In this document: positions 63,563-64,000 of the stretch, piece by piece | Layout of the letters: every line of letters begins with the position of its first letter | Numbering within the stretch: position 1 is the stretch's first letter | Assembly (NCBI GenBank): GCA_028382005.1 | Contig: JAOESH010000003.1 | Location: forward strand, 61,383 to 125,382 | DNA from: Pseudomonadota bacterium | Lineage (GTDB): Bacteria > Pseudomonadota > Alphaproteobacteria > Puniceispirillales > Marisalimonadaceae | Direction: 5' to 3' | Length of the DNA stretch: 64,000 bases | Program-made: the position numbers and the translations under genes | Notes under the pieces: model-generated | The model's database searches: none | What the model saw: only the letters and a program-made list of their open reading frames with translations | Told to the model about the DNA's origin: nothing

Positions 63563-64000
63563 ACAGCATACCTAAACTTGCTTCTATAATTACTGACAAA
63601 AAAATCATTCCTGTTGCTCCCCAGCCTGACAAACCAACCTCTTCTTTACCAACTCTCCATAGTGAAAAAGTTACCCAAATCACAACACCAATTCCAACAA
63701 AAACAAATACTGAAGGTGGAAATATTAGCCCTAAAACTGCAAACAACAACATTACAATGGCTTGAAATGATTGTATCCAATTAAATGGAATTATAAATTT
63801 GTAAAAAGCATCAGGTTTACCCATTTTTTCAAATATTGTATTAACCAAAATAGAAAACAAACAAATATCAATTATTGTAATTAAGAGGAGCCTGGGTAAT
63901 ATTCCATTTTGAATATCACCGTCAATATTAGCTTTAATTCCATAGGATGCTAATGTGGATACTACAGCATTTATAAAAAAAACGGTCCAACAACTATCCC
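63537..64000 (-). CDS. Unrecognised integral membrane protein, N-terminus beyond window
   Basis: The frame is open from 64000 to the stop at 63537, giving about 153 residues with no clear start, so the true N-terminus lies outside. Four predicted membrane helices: about 2-15, 30-52, 70-100 (two close segments FQAIVMLLFAVLGLI and VFVFVGIGVVIWVTFSLW), and 125-142. A loop EKMGKPDAFYKFIIPFNW joins helices. I do not recognise the family; YIP1-like membrane proteins have a similar layout, a weak impression. Confidence 0.6.
   Translation of the reverse strand, partial: DSCWTVFFINAVVSTLASYGIKANIDGDIQNGILPRLLLITIIDICLFSILVNTIFEKMGKPDAFYKFIIPFNWIQSFQAIVMLLFAVLGLIFPPSVFVFVGIGVVIWVTFSLWRVGKEEVGLSGWGATGMIFLSVIIEASLGMLSRSLSMAF

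Overview
This window looks like chromosome from a low-GC, streamlined alphaproteobacterium, most likely a marine heterotroph. The evidence is A/T-rich coding, very short intergenic gaps, many TTG starts and five overlapping convergent gene pairs. The gene orders are typical of Alphaproteobacteria: tsaD-gpsA divergent from hemC-hemD-mitofilin-like-hemY, cycM divergent from kdsB-pheA, SRP RNA-dnaX-recR, rmuC divergent from def-fmt-truA, TauE/TIGR02186/UspA, and CoA pyrophosphatase/DUF6111/CCA enzyme. The exact clade cannot be fixed from the sequence alone.

Layout. 1-3.5 kb (minus): CoA pyrophosphatase, a small membrane protein, the CCA-adding enzyme family, hemF and the 5' part of the Rieske gene. 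3.5-14.3 kb: TauE exporter, TIGR02186 protein, universal stress protein, cyclophilin, pyruvate kinase, a GST, a PcaF-type thiolase, molybdate transporter modBC without modA, an alpha/beta hydrolase, YajQ and an Asp/Asn beta-hydroxylase-like protein. 14.3-24.4 kb (minus): a ten-gene run with an AceE-like dehydrogenase, a TRAP transporter, an isocitrate-lyase-family lyase, two zinc alcohol dehydrogenases and a cobalt-type nitrile hydratase with its accessory protein; an Lrp/AsnC regulator faces it. 25-28.4 kb: two hydrolases, an aminotransferase and an orphan small protein. 28.4-34.9 kb (minus): a TakP-like TRAP transporter with an extra membrane protein, followed by a lambda-crystallin-type dehydrogenase, a BKACE enzyme and an SDR.

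35.2-43.7 kb: a four-gene minus operon (esterase, epimerase, EamA exporter, uronate-dehydrogenase-like protein) divergent from a plus run (DapA-family enzyme, PhyH dioxygenase, MFS transporter, YtoQ, TrmL, LysE). 43.7-64 kb is mainly housekeeping: heme synthesis, TsaD, GpsA, a lipid-glycosylation trio, leucyl aminopeptidase, HisN-like phosphatase, CycM, KdsB, PheA, the 4.5S-type SRP RNA, DnaX, RecR, RmuC, Def, Fmt, TruA and a partial membrane protein at the right edge.

How the genes work together. The middle of the window is accessory catabolism: two TRAP importers are each linked to soluble enzymes that probably process the imported organic acid. The nitrile hydratase run is the best candidate for an undescribed pathway, because uptake, nitrile hydration, alcohol oxidation, C-C lyase and 2-oxoacid dehydrogenase steps are co-directional under a neighbouring Lrp-type regulator, with no amidase in view. 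Two housekeeping genes, the CCA enzyme and dnaX, have their essential motifs upstream of any ATG/GTG/TTG and seem to use rare start codons.
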